The translations under genes were made by a program, and so were the position numbers. From assembly GCF_949628265.1 (NCBI RefSeq), contig NC_088787.1:22868501-22932500 (forward strand): a stretch of DNA of 64,000 bases, given 5' to 3'. Below, piece by piece: positions 62,701 through 64,000 of this stretch. The notes below the pieces were generated by a model. That model saw only the letters and a program-made list of their open reading frames with translations, had not been told where the DNA came from and searched no databases. Every line of letters starts with the position of its first letter. Within the stretch, counting starts at the first letter, position 1. This DNA is from Cloeon dipterum. Lineage: Eukaryota > Arthropoda > Insecta > Ephemeroptera > Baetidae.

Positions 62701-63699
62701 CCATACTATATGATTCAAAATTTTTTAACCCATTGCAAATGCTTGAATCAATTGATTTAAAAAATAAAATGAATTTTTCATATATATTTAAAATAAATCA
62801 ATTTGGTTAGATGGCTAGATGTAAAACAATATAAATTCGGTGGTCATATTAAAAATGTATTGTGCTGATTGAAGCTTATACCAAGAATAATTCCAGTAAA
62901 AATCAGACATTCAATTTTAATTGTTCAAGATTTTTATCGAGTATGCCGGTTTTTAGAGTTGACCTTAAATTCCTTAACATCCTTTCTCTGATCAACCAAA
63001 ATTAGAAAGAGTTTTCTCCACTCACGGATCACGGTTTTGTTTTTTATAAGTTATAGTATTAAACTATGGGTTACTTTTTTAATTGCGAAAACATTTTAAA
63101 TTGGCAATTTTTCAAGCTAATATTGTCTCTAGCACGTACGCCAAGCAGCGAGAAGAATTTTGAATAATTTTTAAATTGATAAAAACAAATCAGGTACGCG
63201 ATACCTAAACCAAAACATTCTAAATGACAAAAGAAAACCGTAGACTTTTATTATATGTATTTGAACAGGTATTTACTTCAAGCTAACATTCGCGAGACGA
63301 CTCTCCTTCCCTCATCATCAAGAATTTACTCGTTTCTAATTAACGCACGAGAAGTGAGTATTCAGTGTGCAAATTTCTCTTTTCACCCCAAAAGACTGGA
63401 AGTCAGTCGTGTGTGCGGTGTTTCGTGGTTGTGCTTTCATGATGGAAATTAAATTCCGTCGACATGTATGCGTTTGTTGGTTTGCACTCACCGACCACGT
63501 GGAGGTATCCAAACTGCGTCTTGGCCTGCACGGTGTTTATCTGACACATGTACCTGCCCTTGTCTTCCTCCTGAACGTTGTTGATGTGCAGAAACCACGT
63601 TCGGTGCTTGTCGTGCGACACCGAGATGCGCGGGTTGCGCGTGATGACGTGGTTGTGCACCGTGAGGATGGCTGACTGCTCAAAGTGCATCCACGCAAC
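44787..63699 (-). CDS. DIP: Dpr-interacting protein (DIP), partial: three Ig domains to C-terminus
   Basis: Exons (minus): 63699-63492, 54661-54503, 54350-54222, 52048-51755, 49510-49445, 48817-48794, 47662-47549, 44893-44787; phases agree throughout and the frame ends in TAG. Ig1 (VAWMHFEQSAILTVHN, RTWFLHINNVQEEDKGRYMCQI), Ig2 (VPPNIDDALSS, VTLTC, WKRDDGNKI, LDMGAYLCIASNGVPP) and Ig3 (PPMLWIPHQLVGAPIG, TLECF, LNYWTREDG, GTYKCVAKNPRGETDGNI) are close to fly DIP-eta/theta/zeta. They are followed by a Thr/Pro-rich stalk, a charged linker and a hydrophobic segment (VPLTAGLALLLICLMTVNL) with a short polar end, so the protein is membrane-attached (GPI or transmembrane). DIPs bind Dpr proteins between neurons and direct synaptic partner choice. 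The signal peptide and the start of Ig1 lie beyond 64000. The exact DIP paralogue cannot be assigned by eye. Confidence 0.95.
44894..47548. other. DIP intron before the last exon
   Basis: No exon-like frame is supported. GC-rich islands lie at about 45540-45880 and 46120-46720 and are CpG-containing; the rest is AT-rich. Confidence 0.5.
48794..48817 (-). other. 24-nt microexon of the DIP gene
   Basis: The segment lies between a TTTCAG acceptor (minus strand) and a GTGAGT donor and keeps phase 1 on both sides. It encodes about eight residues (DPVETKNK) of the juxtamembrane linker. Because its length is a multiple of three it can be skipped without a frameshift, as is common for neuronal microexons. 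Confidence 0.75.
49511..51754. other. DIP intron between Ig3 and stalk exons
   Basis: Contains a purine-rich stretch (about 49600-49930), a GC-rich CpG island (about 49960-50540) and AT-rich DNA. No supported exon. Open frames in the island run on both strands in several registers, which is composition rather than coding. Confidence 0.5.
52049..54221. other. DIP intron between Ig2 and Ig3 exons
   Basis: AT-rich, with a compact set of inverted repeats at 52811-52897 and a GC-richer patch near 53320-53620. No exon is supported. Confidence 0.5.
52811..52897. repeat. Nested inverted repeats (hairpin) in a DIP intron
   Basis: CACTGCAAGTCAGG (52828-52841) is complementary to 52884-52897, and TGCGAGAAAAT (52811-52821) is complementary to about 52872-52882. 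The two pairs interlock, so two alternative hairpins could form. Confidence 0.75.
59096..59108. repeat. Homopolymer C run
   Basis: Thirteen consecutive C residues, within a GC-rich island of the large DIP intron. Confidence 0.9.
61908..61931. repeat. (GT)n microsatellite
   Basis: Twelve GT units in the large DIP intron. Confidence 0.95.
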
Positions 63700-64000
63700 C
63701 TGAAACACATGCGACATACTGAGTTAAAGAGGATATTTCCTTATTGAGAAGTTAGAAATGGGTGAAATATGCTTTAATACCTATTTCTAGATGGATATCT
63801 TATGGATTTATGAAAGATTTCATTTGTTCGCATTGAAAAAAATGAGAGATTTTTAATTGCCATACACTTCACAAGCATAAATTGATTATGTTATTTATCA
63901 GGCTTACAAGTTAACGCAGGAACTGGCCCCCATGTTATCAAAAAAGTTGTTTTAGTTAAGACTTCAAGCTATATCAAATTTAAAAAAATAATTTTTCTTG
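63700..64000. other. DIP intron at the window edge
   Basis: Starts with a good acceptor (minus strand TTTCAG just before the Ig1 exon) and is AT-rich to the end. The preceding DIP exon is outside the window. Confidence 0.6.

Larger units (their letters stand above)
54662..63491. other. Large DIP intron splitting Ig1 from Ig2
   Basis: 8.8 kb without a supported exon. CpG-rich islands occur at about 55360-55960, 57270-57800, 58190-58460, 58840-59450, 60330-60810 and 62050-62640; AT-rich DNA lies between. A 13-nt C run lies at 59096-59108 and a GT repeat at 61908-61931. Large introns near the start of neuronal Ig genes commonly hold enhancers; that role is inferred. Confidence 0.5.

Noticed and set aside
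1-64000. tRNA, rRNA, CRISPR or bacterial operon features
   Set aside because: No cloverleaf, rRNA segment, repeat-spacer array or ribosome-binding-site pattern is seen. The window is eukaryotic nuclear DNA.

Overview
This is nuclear DNA from an arthropod, most likely an insect. The genes are interrupted by spliceosomal introns, and the neuronal gene at the right belongs to the Dpr-interacting protein (DIP) family of fly-type immunoglobulin proteins. Many introns are extremely short (53-57 nt), which suggests a genome with compact introns. The species cannot be fixed from this sequence alone. All exon models below were built by eye from GT-AG (occasionally GC-AG) junctions, reading frame and remembered family proteins. 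For six genes the exon lengths sum to an exact multiple of three and end in a stop, which is a strong internal check.

Layout: 1-8695 is a gene-poor, AT-rich stretch with GC-rich islands and many GA/CT microsatellites. From 8696 to 33554 lies a dense cluster of six housekeeping or signalling genes: enkurin (ENKUR, minus), the nonsense-mediated decay factor SMG5 (minus), RasGAP (RASA1/vap type, minus), mitochondrial ribosomal protein L28 (plus), phosphorylase kinase alpha subunit (PHKA, minus) and ribonucleotide reductase small subunit (RnrS, plus). RasGAP/mRpL28 and PHKA/RnrS are head-to-head pairs with 0.55-0.68 kb shared upstream regions. mRpL28 and PHKA converge on 250 bp. A possible 91-codon gene (minus) faces RnrS. 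From 34134 to 44786 I see no convincing gene, but there are transposon remnants and a hammerhead-ribozyme sequence. From 44787 to the right edge lies the 3' two thirds of a DIP gene (minus) with introns up to 8.8 kb and a first exon outside the window.

The genes do not form one pathway. They cover ciliary structure, RNA decay, Ras signalling, mitochondrial translation, glycogen breakdown, dNTP synthesis and synaptic recognition.

Most interesting items: (1) a hammerhead ribozyme motif at 36208-36270 of the kind carried by Penelope-like retroelements; (2) a 474-bp foldback element at 34275-34748; (3) a small dispersed repeat family with three copies, one a foldback in an ENKUR intron and one flanked by a 10-bp duplication; (4) stop-free, multiple-of-three mini-introns that look like coding sequence; (5) two GC-AG introns in PHKA; (6) a 22-bp-arm hairpin inside a SMG5 intron; (7) a CCAAT/E2F-like cluster between PHKA and RnrS.
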